A stretch of 64,000 nucleotides of DNA from Burkholderiales bacterium (GCA_016223165.1 JACRPO010000017.1:124001-188000), one strand, 5' to 3'; numbered from the stretch's first letter, positions 26,771 to 35,354 are shown. Made by a program: numbers and translations. The notes: a model not told the origin generated them from the sequence alone.

Positions 26771-28243
26771 TCAGTTGCGCGCAGCCGCGCGGCTAGCCGC
26801 GGACGCCGGCCGGGCAGCACCTGCCGGCGCGCCGGAGCCTCCGCCGCCGGGTCCGCTCGCCGCGCCGCGGCCGCCGCCGGCCCGTTCGGTTGCACGCTCA
26901 GCGCGTTCGGCCCCGGCCGTACGCTCGTTCAGGCGCACACCCGGGCGCACGTTCTGTCGCCCGTCGAGCACGACCTTCTCGCCCGGGCGCAGGCCGCTCA
27001 CCGCCGCTTCGCTGCCCAGGGCCTGCAGCACCTGCACCGGGCGGATCGCGGCGAGTCCGTCGGCATCGGCGACGAACACTGCGGTGCCGCGCGCGCCCTG
27101 CACGATGCTGGCCTGCGGAATCACCACCGCACCCGGCAGCGACTGCAGCGCCACCTGCACGTTCACGTAGGCCCCGGGCCACAGCGCCTGGTCCTTGTTG
27201 CCGAAGAGCGCCTTCACCCTCACCGTGCCCGAGGTGGCGTCGACGACGCTGTCGACGAACTCGAGCCGGCCGACGCGCGTGCCACGGCCCTCCGGAAGCA
27301 CCGCCCGCACCTCGCCCGGCGCGACCGCGACACCGCCGCCCGCGGGCCCTGGCCCCGCCGACGATGCCGCCGACGCTGCGGCCGCCGCTGCGGGGGCCGC
27401 CGGCGCCGTCCGCGCAGCGGCCGGCCGGGCCGCCGCGGCCTGGGCCGCGGCCAGTGCCTGCAGCGCGTCGGTCACGTGGCGCTGCGGCAGGTTGAACGAC
27501 ACCGCGATCGGATCGAGCTGCGTGATCGTCACCAGCGCCAGCCCCGTCGGCGCCACCGAAGTGCCGGCGAAGACGTTGATCTGGCCGACGCGGCCGGCGC
27601 TCGGCGCGACGATGCGGCTGTAGGAGACGGCGACGCGCGCCGCTTCGATCGCCGCCTTGTCGGCGGCCAGGGCGGCGCGCTGCGCGTCGGCGTTGGCCTG
27701 CGCCGTGTCCACCGCGCTTTGCGAGACGAAATTCCGGGCCAGCAGGTCCTGGCTGCGCGCGAGCTGGCGCTGTGCATCGGCCAGGGTGGCCTGGTCGCGC
27801 ATCAGCTGCGCTTCGGCGCGCGCCAGGTTGGCCGCATCGGCGCGGCCGTCGAGCGTGAACAGCAACTGGCCCTTGCCGACGAACTGGCCCTCCTTGACGT
27901 GCACGCCCGTGACGACGGAGGCCAGCTGCGGCTTGACATCGACGCTGGCCAGCGCGCTCACCGTGCCCGTGGCTTCGATCTGCACGGCCACGTCGCGCCG
28001 CATGGCGCGCACGACGCTGACGCTGACCGGCGGCGCCGACGCCGCGGCGGCCGCCGACGACGCCGCGGCCGAGCCGGAAGCCTGGGCCGCCGGGGGCGAT
28101 GCCGCCAAAGCGGCCGAGCCCGCCGCATCGGGCGTGGCCGGCGCCGCCGCCCTGCCCTCGATGCTGCCGCCGCCCCGGCTGCCTTCACCGCAGGCAACCA
28201 GCAGGCCGCAGAGAAGGGCAAGGCAACACGCTCGAACGGCCAT
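26771..28243 (-). CDS. RND efflux periplasmic adaptor, lipoprotein type
   Basis: 490 residues. Lipoprotein signal with lipobox LVAC (Cys18), then an Ala/Ser-rich linker, a barrel-sandwich domain (GTVSALASVDVKPQLASVVTGVHVKEGQ), a coiled hairpin (~145-210) and a beta-barrel. Two low-complexity stretches are unusual: an Ala/Pro-rich block of ~45 residues inserted near residues 275-320 and a Gly/Ala/Arg-rich tail of ~50 residues after RLNERT. It bridges the inner-membrane pump and the outer-membrane channel. It precedes the pump gene by 19 nt in the same operon. Confidence 0.92.
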   Translation of the reverse strand: MAVRACCLALLCGLLVACGEGSRGGGSIEGRAAAPATPDAAGSAALAASPPAAQASGSAAASSAAAAASAPPVSVSVVRAMRRDVAVQIEATGTVSALASVDVKPQLASVVTGVHVKEGQFVGKGQLLFTLDGRADAANLARAEAQLMRDQATLADAQRQLARSQDLLARNFVSQSAVDTAQANADAQRAALAADKAAIEAARVAVSYSRIVAPSAGRVGQINVFAGTSVAPTGLALVTITQLDPIAVSFNLPQRHVTDALQALAAAQAAAARPAAARTAPAAPAAAAAASAASSAGPGPAGGGVAVAPGEVRAVLPEGRGTRVGRLEFVDSVVDATSGTVRVKALFGNKDQALWPGAYVNVQVALQSLPGAVVIPQASIVQGARGTAVFVADADGLAAIRPVQVLQALGSEAAVSGLRPGEKVVLDGRQNVRPGVRLNERTAGAERAERATERAGGGRGAASGPGGGGSGAPAGAARPASAASRAAARN

Positions 28244-28429
28244 CGGCGGGACTCCGGGGAACGCTGCGGACGCAGCGATCGCAGGATATCGAAGCGGGGC
28301 CGGCGCAGGTTTCCGCGCGGTAAAGCTGCGCCGCCACCGGGGCTGCCCGAAGCGTGCGCGGTGCGTGCAGCGGCCCGCCGGGGCGCTCCGCGCGGTCTCG
28401 GCCCCTCAGCCTCTCGGCCTCTCGGCCTC

Positions 28430-30379
28430 TCAGGCCGCCAACAGGTGCTCCGGCGGCAACCCCGCCGTCCAGCGCCTCCACATGCGCGCGAGCAGCACCT
28501 CGAATTCCTGCGTGTAGAGCTCGCAGTCGAAGAGCGGCAGGTCGGCCCGCCGCGTGACCAGGTGTTCGCGATAGCCCGCCAGCAGCTCGGGCTCGCGCAT
28601 CAGGGCCAGGATCGCGAGGCGGTAGCCCTCGGCGTCGCTCTGCGCCAGTTCGGCGAGCCCGGCGGCGTTGAGCACGCTCGCCGCCACGCGCGAGGCGAAG
28701 CCGTTGCCGTACAGCGTGACCACGGGCACGCCGGCCCACAGCGCGTCGGCAGCGGTGGTGTGCGCGTTGTAGGGCCAGGTGTCGACGAAGAGGTCGGCGA
28801 GCGCCAGGCGCGCGAAGTGCTCGGCGTACGACACCGCCTTCGCGAAGACGATGCGCTCGCCGCCGACGCCGCGCGCCTCGGCCTCGCGCCGCACGTTGTG
28901 ATGCAGCTGGCCGTTGGTCTCCTTCAGCCACAGCACCGAGCCCGGCACCTCGCGCATGACGCAGCACCAGGCGTCGAAGGCCTCGGGCAGGATCTTGTAG
29001 GTGTGGTTGAAGGCGCACAGCACGAAGCCTTCGTCCGGCAGGCCGGCCTCGGCGCGCGTCATCGGCGCCGCGGCATCGGGAATGGGCCGCCAGCGGCCGT
29101 TCGGCTGGAACGTGACCGGCATCTGCGCCAGCCTCTCGCTGTACTGGTGCGCCAGTTGCACCGGCGTGACAAGCGGGTCGCCGACGAGATAGTCGATGTA
29201 GGGCGCGCCGGTGCTGCCCGGGTAGCCGAGATAGGCCACCTGCAGCGGCGCCGGCCGGCGCGCCAGGATGGCATTGCGGTGGCCGCGCGTATGGCCCTGC
29301 AGGTCGACGAGGATGTCGATGCCGTCGGCGCGGATGCGCTCGGCGGCCTGCGCGTCGCTCGTGCCGCGCAGGTCGACGAAGCCGTCGGCGGCGGCGATCA
29401 GCCGCTGGCGGATGGCCGAGCCGTCGTCGCGGCCGGTGGAGTAGAGCACCACCTCGAAGCGGGTGCGATCGATGCGCTCGATCATCTCGACGATCAGCTG
29501 CGACACCGGGTGCTCGTGGAAGTCGAAGGAGAGCCACCCCAGGCGCGGGCGGTGCGAGGCCGAGGTGCGTGCAGTGCGCTCAGCTTGCGTCAGCGGCGGC
29601 AGTTCGCGCGCGCCCACGGTGGCAGCGAGTGCCTCGCCGCGCGCCGCGGCCAGCTGCAGCGCGGGGTCGATCGGCAGCGACAGCAGGCTGAAGGTGCTTG
29701 CCAGGCGCGCCATGCCCGCCGGCGTGGTGGCGAGTGCCTGCTCGAGCCGGGCGACGTCGCCTTCGAGGTCGTTCCAGTCGCAGACATGCCGCTTCTCGTA
29801 GGAGAGGTGCGCCATCGCCTGCAGGTTGCCCGGGTCGAGCGCGAGCACCGTCTTCAGGCACTCGATGGCCTCGTTCTGCATCGCCATGTCGCGGAAGGCG
29901 GTGGCCATCAGCGCGTGCAACTGCATCATCGCGGGCTCGATGGCGGCGGCCTGCATCAGGATGTCGATCGCCTCCTTCGGCCGGCGCAGCGCCTGCAGCA
30001 TGGCGCCGTGCTGCAGCATCGCGTCGGGCTCGCGCGTGCCGCCGGCCTCGAGGCGCTCGAAGGCGGCCACCGATTCGGGGTAGCGGTGCAGCGCGGCCAG
30101 CGCCTCGCCCTGCAGGCGCAGGGCCAGCGGCTGGGCGGCATCGAGCGCGAGCGCGCGCTCGGCGGCCACGAGCGCGCGGCCGTGGTCGCCGGCGTGCCGG
30201 TAGGCGTTGGCCAGGTTGATCCAGTACAGCGCATCGGCCGGTGCGGCGCGCACGGCGCGGCGGAAGGCACGCGCTGCGCCGACCCAGTCGCGCTTGCTCA
30301 CGTGCGCGATGCCTTGCTCCCAATGCTGGTGGCCGCGGCCGGCGCGCGCCGGCCCGTTCATCATCGTCGGCATGTTCAT
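28430..30379 (-). CDS. TPR-containing O-GlcNAc-transferase-like glycosyltransferase (GT41/SPINDLY family)
   Basis: 649 residues. TPR-like helical repeats span ~25-190 (YWINLANAYRHAGDHGRALVAAERAL and others); the GT41 catalytic region spans ~270-635 with the active-site region SFDFHEHPVSQLI and the UDP-sugar site DTWPYNAHTTAADALWAGVP. GT41 enzymes add a sugar to Ser/Thr of proteins. The location next to the flagellin genes makes flagellin the natural candidate acceptor (inference). Start at 30379 (GGGAG upstream), or Met3 at 30373. Its start overlaps the stop of the methyltransferase gene as ATGA. Confidence 0.9.
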   Translation of the reverse strand: MNMPTMMNGPARAGRGHQHWEQGIAHVSKRDWVGAARAFRRAVRAAPADALYWINLANAYRHAGDHGRALVAAERALALDAAQPLALRLQGEALAALHRYPESVAAFERLEAGGTREPDAMLQHGAMLQALRRPKEAIDILMQAAAIEPAMMQLHALMATAFRDMAMQNEAIECLKTVLALDPGNLQAMAHLSYEKRHVCDWNDLEGDVARLEQALATTPAGMARLASTFSLLSLPIDPALQLAAARGEALAATVGARELPPLTQAERTARTSASHRPRLGWLSFDFHEHPVSQLIVEMIERIDRTRFEVVLYSTGRDDGSAIRQRLIAAADGFVDLRGTSDAQAAERIRADGIDILVDLQGHTRGHRNAILARRPAPLQVAYLGYPGSTGAPYIDYLVGDPLVTPVQLAHQYSERLAQMPVTFQPNGRWRPIPDAAAPMTRAEAGLPDEGFVLCAFNHTYKILPEAFDAWCCVMREVPGSVLWLKETNGQLHHNVRREAEARGVGGERIVFAKAVSYAEHFARLALADLFVDTWPYNAHTTAADALWAGVPVVTLYGNGFASRVAASVLNAAGLAELAQSDAEGYRLAILALMREPELLAGYREHLVTRRADLPLFDCELYTQEFEVLLARMWRRWTAGLPPEHLLAA

Positions 30380-30960
30380 GCGGTCGCTCCCGTCCCTGCT
30401 TCGAGCGGCACCAGGGCCGCGGCGTCGCTCGCCGGCGGCTTGTGCGCATTGATGTTCAGGCTGATCGGCGTGCCCAGCACCACCGTCTCGCTGGTGTCGG
30501 CGAACAGGCCGTGCCGGCCGACACGCTGCAGGTTGACGAAGCCGGCGCGGGCGAGGAAGGCGGCCATGAAGTCCTGGTTCAGGCCGACGCGGTGGTGGTC
30601 GTGCGCGTGCGTCTGGCCGCCGAAGATCATGCGCATCACCTGGAAGCGCTGGTTCACGTCGAGCACGTGCCGCTGCAGCAAGAGGTGCGCGAGGATGTCG
30701 ATGTCGGGCACCGACACGCGCAGCACGCCGCCCGGCGCGAGCACGCGGAACCATTCGGCGAGCACGCGCGGGAGTTCGAGGGCGTAGTCGAAGTGCTCGA
30801 GCACGTGCGAGGCGTAGATCTCGGCGAAGGTGCCGTCGGCGAAGCGCGAGAGGTCGAGCGCGTCGCCGACATGATCCACGTGCGCGGCTTCGCGCACGTC
30901 CAGCACTTCCCAGCCCGCGCGGGCCTCGGCGCCGCCGATATGCAGTCGTCTGATGGTCAT
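30376..30960 (-). CDS. SAM-dependent methyltransferase (type 11)
   Basis: 194 residues. A small class I methyltransferase: VDHVGDALDLSRFADGTFAEIYASHVLEHF gives the acidic loop and the LEHF motif, then LRVLAPGG-type (FRVLAPGGVLRVSVPD). The Gly-rich motif I is weak (LHIGGAEARAGWEVLD), as in short sugar- or lipid-modifying members. The next gene is a glycosyltransferase translated by overlap, so the pair may build a methylated sugar on flagellin, or modify the acceptor itself (inference). ATG at 30960, no strong ribosome site. Confidence 0.82.
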   Translation of the reverse strand: MTIRRLHIGGAEARAGWEVLDVREAAHVDHVGDALDLSRFADGTFAEIYASHVLEHFDYALELPRVLAEWFRVLAPGGVLRVSVPDIDILAHLLLQRHVLDVNQRFQVMRMIFGGQTHAHDHHRVGLNQDFMAAFLARAGFVNLQRVGRHGLFADTSETVVLGTPISLNINAHKPPASDAAALVPLEAGTGATA

Positions 30961-31044
30961 CGGTGATGGGCGCGCGGGGGAAACCGGAAACACTTGGAGA
31001 TCAATGCAGGCGAGGGCCCCGATGCGCCTCGCGAATGATCCGGT

Positions 31045-31071
31045 TCAAGTGGCCGCGCATGGCGCCGAAAT
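31045..31071 (+). promoter_or_regulatory. Second, weaker sigma-28-like promoter upstream of fliC1
   Basis: TCAA at 31045-31048, exactly 15 bp, then GCCGAAAT at 31064-31071, close to the flagellar sigma-28 consensus TAAA-N15-GCCGATAA. It lies 109 bp upstream of the better match at 31154. It could be used as an alternative start or be chance. Confidence 0.4.
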
Positions 31072-31153
31072 GGCGGGGTTCGCCGCCTCACTTCGCCGCG
31101 CCGACGAACGGGGGACGGACGCGGACGGATGAACAGGCCACCAAAAATGGCGC

Positions 31154-31180
31154 TAAAGCTCCGATCGGTCTCGCCGAAAA
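31154..31180 (+). promoter_or_regulatory. Sigma-28 (FliA) promoter of fliC1
   Basis: TAAA at 31154-31157, a 15-bp spacer, then GCCGAAAA at 31173-31180, matching the sigma-28 consensus at 11 of 12 positions. Transcription would begin near 31187, giving a leader of about 240 nt before the flagellin ATG. Sigma-28 drives late flagellar genes after the hook is complete. Confidence 0.8.
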
Positions 31181-31428
31181 CGGGCTCAACGTGTTCGCGA
31201 AAGTGGGCACGGGTCCGGAGCGGAACGGGCCGCGGCTGCAACGCCTATCCAGGGGCGTCTTCCACGGCGACGGGTTTGCCCGGGCGTGTTCCCGAAGCGG
31301 CGCGCATGCGCACCGCCCAAGGGAACGGCAGGCGAAAGGTGCGTGGTCCCTAAAGGAGAGAGGGGACCGCATGCCCCAAGCCGCTGAACTGCCTGTGGTC
31401 CCTCACCCCCTTTTTGGAGTCTTCCCAA

Positions 31429-32289
31429 ATGCCCCAATCGATCAACACCAACCTCGTTTCGCTGAACGCCCAGCGCAACCTGTCCTCGAACCAGAGCTCG
31501 CTCGCCATCTCGATGCAGCGCCTGAGCTCGGGCCTGCGCGTCAACAGCGCCAAGGACGACGCCGCCGGCCTCGCCATCGCCGAGCGCATGCAGACCAAGG
31601 TGCGCGGCATGAACGTCGCCATCCGCAACGCCAACGACGCCATCTCGATGTCGCAGACGGCTGAAGGCGCCCTCGGCAAGGTCGGCGACATGCTGCAGCG
31701 CATGCGCGAACTCGCCGTGCAGGCCGCCAACGGCACGAACACGACGACCGACCGCACGAGCCTGAACGACGAGTACCTGCAGCTGACGCGCGAAGCGGCG
31801 CGCACGCTGAGCGGCACGCAGTTCAACGGCCAGAGCATCCTCGCCACGACCAACGCCTCCACCTTCCAGGTCGGCGCCAACACCTCGGCGACGCTGGACC
31901 AGATCTCGGTCGCGGCTTTCGACTGGACGAGCGTCGGCGCCATCACCACGGCCATCGGCGCGGCGGTCGGCACCGACCCGACGACGGCCATCGCCGGCAC
32001 GGACGGCAGCTTCGCGCTCGCCTCCATCACCGCCATCGACGCCGCCATCGACAGCGTGAACTCGCAGCGCGGCACGTTCGGCGCGGTGCAGAACCGCTTC
32101 GACAACGTCGTCTCGACGCTGCTGGTGGCGGTGGAGAACCAGACCTCGGCGCGCGCCCGCATCATGGACGCGGACTACGCCACCGAGACGGCCAACCTGT
32201 CGCGCGCCAGCATCCTGCAGCAGGCCGGCAACGCGATGGTGGCGCAGGCCAACCAGCTGCCCCAGCAGGTGCTCGCGCTCCTGCGCTGA
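31429..32289 (+). CDS. fliC: Flagellin 1
   Basis: 286 residues, the filament subunit. The conserved N-terminal D0/D1 helices (INTNLVSLNAQRNL, LSSGLRVNSAKDDAAGLAIAERM) and C-terminal D0/D1 (RFDNVVSTLLVAVENQTSAR, ILQQAGNAMVAQANQLPQQVL) are complete; the variable surface region is short (~residues 145-215), rich in Thr/Ser/Asp and a possible site for O-glycosylation. ATG at 31429 has GGAG eleven bases upstream. A sigma-28 promoter lies ~270 bp upstream and a strong terminator follows at 32341. It is about 80% identical by eye to the second flagellin at 32552. Confidence 0.96.
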   Translation: MPQSINTNLVSLNAQRNLSSNQSSLAISMQRLSSGLRVNSAKDDAAGLAIAERMQTKVRGMNVAIRNANDAISMSQTAEGALGKVGDMLQRMRELAVQAANGTNTTTDRTSLNDEYLQLTREAARTLSGTQFNGQSILATTNASTFQVGANTSATLDQISVAAFDWTSVGAITTAIGAAVGTDPTTAIAGTDGSFALASITAIDAAIDSVNSQRGTFGAVQNRFDNVVSTLLVAVENQTSARARIMDADYATETANLSRASILQQAGNAMVAQANQLPQQVLALLR

Positions 32290-32340
32290 CATCTCGCTGC
32301 GCTGATGCCTCGCTGACTCCCAGACGAGACCTCCCCGCCC

Positions 32341-32379
32341 GAGGGGCCCGCCGGCACGACCGGCGGGCCCCTCTTCGTT
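32341..32379 (+). terminator. Intrinsic terminator of fliC1
   Basis: A perfect 14-bp stem (GAGGGGCCCGCCGG at 32341-32354, complement at 32360-32373) with loop CACGA, followed by the T-containing TTCGTTG. It sits 52 bp after the fliC1 stop and before the second flagellin gene, so the two flagellins are probably transcribed separately. Confidence 0.85.
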
Positions 32380-32551
32380 GGCGCGATTTGGCCGGCCTTC
32401 GGGCCGCTTATCGCGCGACTTTCCGGGTGGGGGTGGCCTTAATCTGCCGGCACAGCGCTTCGGTTCCGACCGTCGGGGATTCGGGGCGATATCCATCGCC
32501 CCGTCCACCCGACCGTCGACGCTCGAAGCGCCACCGCCCTAGGAGTCAGCC

Positions 32552-33415
32552 GTGCCTCAGACCATCAACACCAACCTCGTCTCGCTCAATGCGCAGCGCA
32601 ACCTGACCACGAGCCAGACCTCGCTCGCCACGGCGATGCAGCGGCTGAGTTCGGGCCTGCGCGTCAACAGCGCCAAGGACGACGCCGCCGGCCTGGCGAT
32701 CGCCGAACGCATGAACACGCAGATGCGCGGCATGAACGTGGCCATGCGCAACGCCAACGACGGCATCTCGATGGCGCAGGTCGGCGAAGGCGCGCTCGGC
32801 AAGGTCAGCGACATGCTGCAGCGCATGCGCGAGCTCGCCGTGCAGGCCGCCAACGGCACCAACACCCCCACCGACCGCAACAGCCTCAACGACGAGTTCC
32901 TGCAGCTGGCGCGCGAGTCGCAGCGCACGCTGGGCGGCACGCAGTTCAACGGCCAGAGCATCCTCGCGACGACGCTGACTTCGACCTTCCAGGTCGGCGC
33001 CAACACGTCGGCGACGCTCGACCAGATCAGCGTGAGTGCCTTCGACTGGACGCAGAGCGCCACCATCACCGCCGCCGTCGGCGCCGCCGTCGGCACCGAC
33101 CCGACGACCTTGATCTCGGGCACCGACGGCAGCTTCGCGCTCGCCGCCATCGCCGCCATCGACCTCGCCATCGACAGCATCAACGCGCAGCGCGCCGCCT
33201 TCGGTGCGGTGCAGAACCGCTTCGAGAACGTCATCTCCAACCTGATGGTCTCCTCCGAGAACCAGGCCGCCGCACGCAGCCGCATCATGGACGCCGACTA
33301 CGCCGCCGAGACCGCCGCCCTCAGCCGCGCCCAGATCCTGCAGCAGGCCGGCAACGCCATGGTGGCGCAGGCCAACCAGCTGCCCCAGCAGGTGCTGTCG
33401 CTGCTGCAGCGTTGA
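32552..33415 (+). CDS. fliC: Flagellin 2
   Basis: 287 residues, a paralogue of the gene at 31429 with the same domain plan and a short variable region of similar length. The start is a GTG with AGGAG six to eleven bases upstream; the protein begins PQTINTNLVSLNAQRNL. Unlike the first copy I cannot find a good sigma-28 promoter in the 170 bp between the fliC1 terminator and this gene, so its expression may differ. The last nine codons are repeated downstream in a 62-bp tandem array. Two flagellins allow a mixed or switchable filament. Confidence 0.95.
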   Translation: MPQTINTNLVSLNAQRNLTTSQTSLATAMQRLSSGLRVNSAKDDAAGLAIAERMNTQMRGMNVAMRNANDGISMAQVGEGALGKVSDMLQRMRELAVQAANGTNTPTDRNSLNDEFLQLARESQRTLGGTQFNGQSILATTLTSTFQVGANTSATLDQISVSAFDWTQSATITAAVGAAVGTDPTTLISGTDGSFALAAIAAIDLAIDSINAQRAAFGAVQNRFENVISNLMVSSENQAAARSRIMDADYAAETAALSRAQILQQAGNAMVAQANQLPQQVLSLLQR

Positions 33416-33664
33416 GGCCGACGAGGCGGCGCCTGCTGCCTCGCTGGACTCAGGTGCTGTCGCTGCTGCAGCGTTGAGGCCGACGAGGCGGCGCCTGCTG
33501 CCTCGCTGGACTCAGGTGCTGTCGCTGCTGCAGCGCTGAGGCCGACGAGGCGGCACCTGCTGTCTCGCTGGACTCAGGTGCTGTCGCTGCTGCAGCGTTG
33601 AGGCCGGCGAGGCGGCACCTGCTGCGTCGCTGGACTCAGGTGCTGTCGCTATTGCAACGCCGAG
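33389..33664 (+). repeat. 62-bp tandem repeat, ~4.4 copies, containing the fliC2 stop region
   Basis: Units begin at 33389, 33451, 33513 and 33575, with a partial fifth at 33637. Each starts with the CAGGTGCTGTCGCTGCTGCA that encodes the last flagellin residues, contains the stop, and ends CTCGCTGGACT. Copies 1 and 2 are identical, copies 3 and 4 each differ at a few positions, and the last is truncated. Each unit also holds a short inverted repeat (CGAGGC ... GCCTCG, imperfect in distal copies). The rest of the interval to fliD holds only a promoter and leader. Confidence 0.95.
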
Positions 33665-33687
33665 TCACGAATTTTCCGCAGGCCGGC

Positions 33688-33714
33688 TCAAGCTTCGCTA
33701 CAGCCGGTCGATAA
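33688..33714 (+). promoter_or_regulatory. Sigma-28 (FliA) promoter of fliD
   Basis: TCAA at 33688-33691, a 15-bp spacer, then GTCGATAA at 33707-33714. Two mismatches to TAAA-N15-GCCGATAA. Transcription would start near 33720, about 100 nt before the fliD ATG. Confidence 0.72.
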
Positions 33715-33720
33715 GGGGCT

Positions 33721-33776
33721 CCAAGGGGGCGGCGTGCGCGATGGCGCGTCACGGCCTCCCCTGACGAGCCCCTTGG
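33721..33776 (+). promoter_or_regulatory. Complementary arms in the fliD leader
   Basis: CCAAGGGG at 33721-33728 is complementary to CCCCTTGG at 33769-33776, which would fold the 5' end of the predicted fliD transcript onto a position ~30 nt before the ribosome site. An upstream AAGGGGCT (33713-33720) could pair with the overlapping AGCCCCTT (33767-33774) if transcription began earlier. Confidence 0.4.
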
Positions 33777-33819
33777 TCATTGGGCGCCGCCAGTCACGGC
33801 GCCGCACCGGGAGAATCAC

Positions 33820-35274
33820 ATGCCCGCGCTCACCTCACTCGGCATCGGCAGTGGCATCGACCTCAACACCATGCTCACGCAGCTGGTGGCGCTCGAGCGC
33901 AAGCCGCTCGAGCAGATGCAGGCCGAAGCGAGCAAGCTGCAGACCAAGGTCAGCAGCTTCGGTCAGATCCAGAGCCTCGTCTCGCGCATCCAGGACGCGG
34001 CCAACAAGCTCAAGGGCACCACCGGCTCCGGCGTGTGGTCGCAATCGGTCGCCAAGAGCGCCAACGACCAGGTGGTCACCGCCGTGAGCGGCAGCTCGGC
34101 CGCCACCGGCAGCTATGCCGTCTCGGTGACCTCGCTGGCCACGGCGCAGACCATCGTTTCCGGCGCGCCCTATGCCGACGCGAGCGAGCTCATCGGCGAA
34201 GGCACGCTCACCCTCGAAGTCGGCGCCTGGAATGCCGACCGCACGGCCTTCACGGCCAAGGCCGGCAGCACCAGCGTGGCACTGGCCGTCACCGCCACCG
34301 ACACGATCGGCACCCTGCGCGACAAGATCAATGCGCTCGGCGCCGGCGTCAGCGCCAGCCTCGTCACCGACGCCAACGGCACGCGCCTGGCGCTGCGCTC
34401 CACCGCCACCGGGGCGGTGAACGGCTTTCGCATCACCGCCGCCGACGCCGACGGCGTGAACACCGACGCCACCGGCCTCTCTCGTGTCGCCTACGACCCG
34501 CCCGGCGGCACCACCGGCATGCTGTTCGGGCAGGCCGGCGCCAACGCGGTGGCCAACGTCAACGGCGTGCCGGTGAATTCGGCCACCAACGAGCTGTCGG
34601 GCGTCATCGACGGCCTCACGCTGCGCCTGCGCGGCAACAGCGCGACGCCGGTGGACGTCGACGTGAGCCCCGACCGCGAAGCCATCACCGAAGCCGTCAA
34701 GGGCCTGGCCAGCGCCTACAGCGACCTCGCCAAGTACATCGGCGAGCAGACCAAGTACGACGCCACGTCCAAGGTCGGCGGGCCGCTGCAGGGCGACAGC
34801 GCCGTCGGCGGCGTGCTCGCGCGCCTGCGCGGCGTCATCAACAACACCACCGGCGCCTCGGCGACGTTCGCGCGGCTGTCCGACGTCGGCCTCGAGCTGC
34901 AGCGCGACGGCACGCTCAGCGTCGACAGCGCCAAGCTGGACAAGGCGCTCGGCAACCTCGAGGCGATGGAAAAGGCGTTCACCAACTCCGACCCGCTCGT
35001 GCCGGCCAACGAAGGCTTCGCGCGCCGTTTCTCGGCCCTCGCCACCGAGATGCTCGCCGTGGACGGCAGCCTGACGACGCGCACCGAAGGCCTGCGCAAG
35101 CTGATCACGCAGAACAGCGAAAAACAGAGCCGCCTCGAGGACCGCGTCGAGCGCTACCAGGCGCGCATGGTGCAGCAGTTCACCGCCATGGACTCCAACC
35201 TCGCGCGCCTGAACGCGCTCAACAGCTACGTCACGCAGCAGCTGGCGGCGCTCACGAACAGCAGCAGCAGCTGA
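33820..35274 (+). CDS. fliD: Flagellar filament cap / hook-associated protein 2
   Basis: 484 residues. The FliD N-terminal domain (SLGIGSGIDLNTMLTQLVALERKPLEQMQAEASKLQ) and C-terminal domain (DGLTLRLRG to LNALNSYVTQQLAALTNSSSS) are intact; the coiled N- and C-terminal helices that form the cap leg are clear. It caps the filament tip and folds exported flagellin into place. ATG at 33820 with GGGAG about 8 nt upstream. It has its own sigma-28 promoter and is followed by fliS. Confidence 0.95.
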   Translation: MPALTSLGIGSGIDLNTMLTQLVALERKPLEQMQAEASKLQTKVSSFGQIQSLVSRIQDAANKLKGTTGSGVWSQSVAKSANDQVVTAVSGSSAATGSYAVSVTSLATAQTIVSGAPYADASELIGEGTLTLEVGAWNADRTAFTAKAGSTSVALAVTATDTIGTLRDKINALGAGVSASLVTDANGTRLALRSTATGAVNGFRITAADADGVNTDATGLSRVAYDPPGGTTGMLFGQAGANAVANVNGVPVNSATNELSGVIDGLTLRLRGNSATPVDVDVSPDREAITEAVKGLASAYSDLAKYIGEQTKYDATSKVGGPLQGDSAVGGVLARLRGVINNTTGASATFARLSDVGLELQRDGTLSVDSAKLDKALGNLEAMEKAFTNSDPLVPANEGFARRFSALATEMLAVDGSLTTRTEGLRKLITQNSEKQSRLEDRVERYQARMVQQFTAMDSNLARLNALNSYVTQQLAALTNSSSS

Positions 35275-35294
35275 TTCGCCTCTCGACCTCTCGC

Positions 35295-35321
35295 TCAAGT
35301 GGCCCGGACGGGGGCCGATAA
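35295..35321 (+). promoter_or_regulatory. Sigma-28 (FliA) promoter of fliS
   Basis: TCAA at 35295-35298, exactly 15 bp, then GCCGATAA at 35314-35321, a perfect -10 element and one mismatch in the -35. It lies 21 bp after the fliD stop. Its position rules out the upstream GTG at 35325 as the fliS start. Confidence 0.85.
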
Positions 35322-35354
35322 AGAGTGCATCCAACGCGCAGCGAGCACACCAGG

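Noticed and set aside
31371..31664. Upstream ATG frame in the flagellin leader as a real protein
   Set aside because: Its product beyond the leader is an Arg/Gln-rich shadow of the flagellin gene; only the start region is of interest.
32440..32475. Sigma-54-like GGCAC...TTCGG upstream of flagellin 2
   Set aside because: The -24 half is good but the -12 GC dinucleotide is replaced by CG, and other GG-GC pairs have the wrong spacing.
33389..33664. Repeat array considered as CRISPR
   Set aside because: The units are contiguous with no spacers and start inside a flagellin gene.
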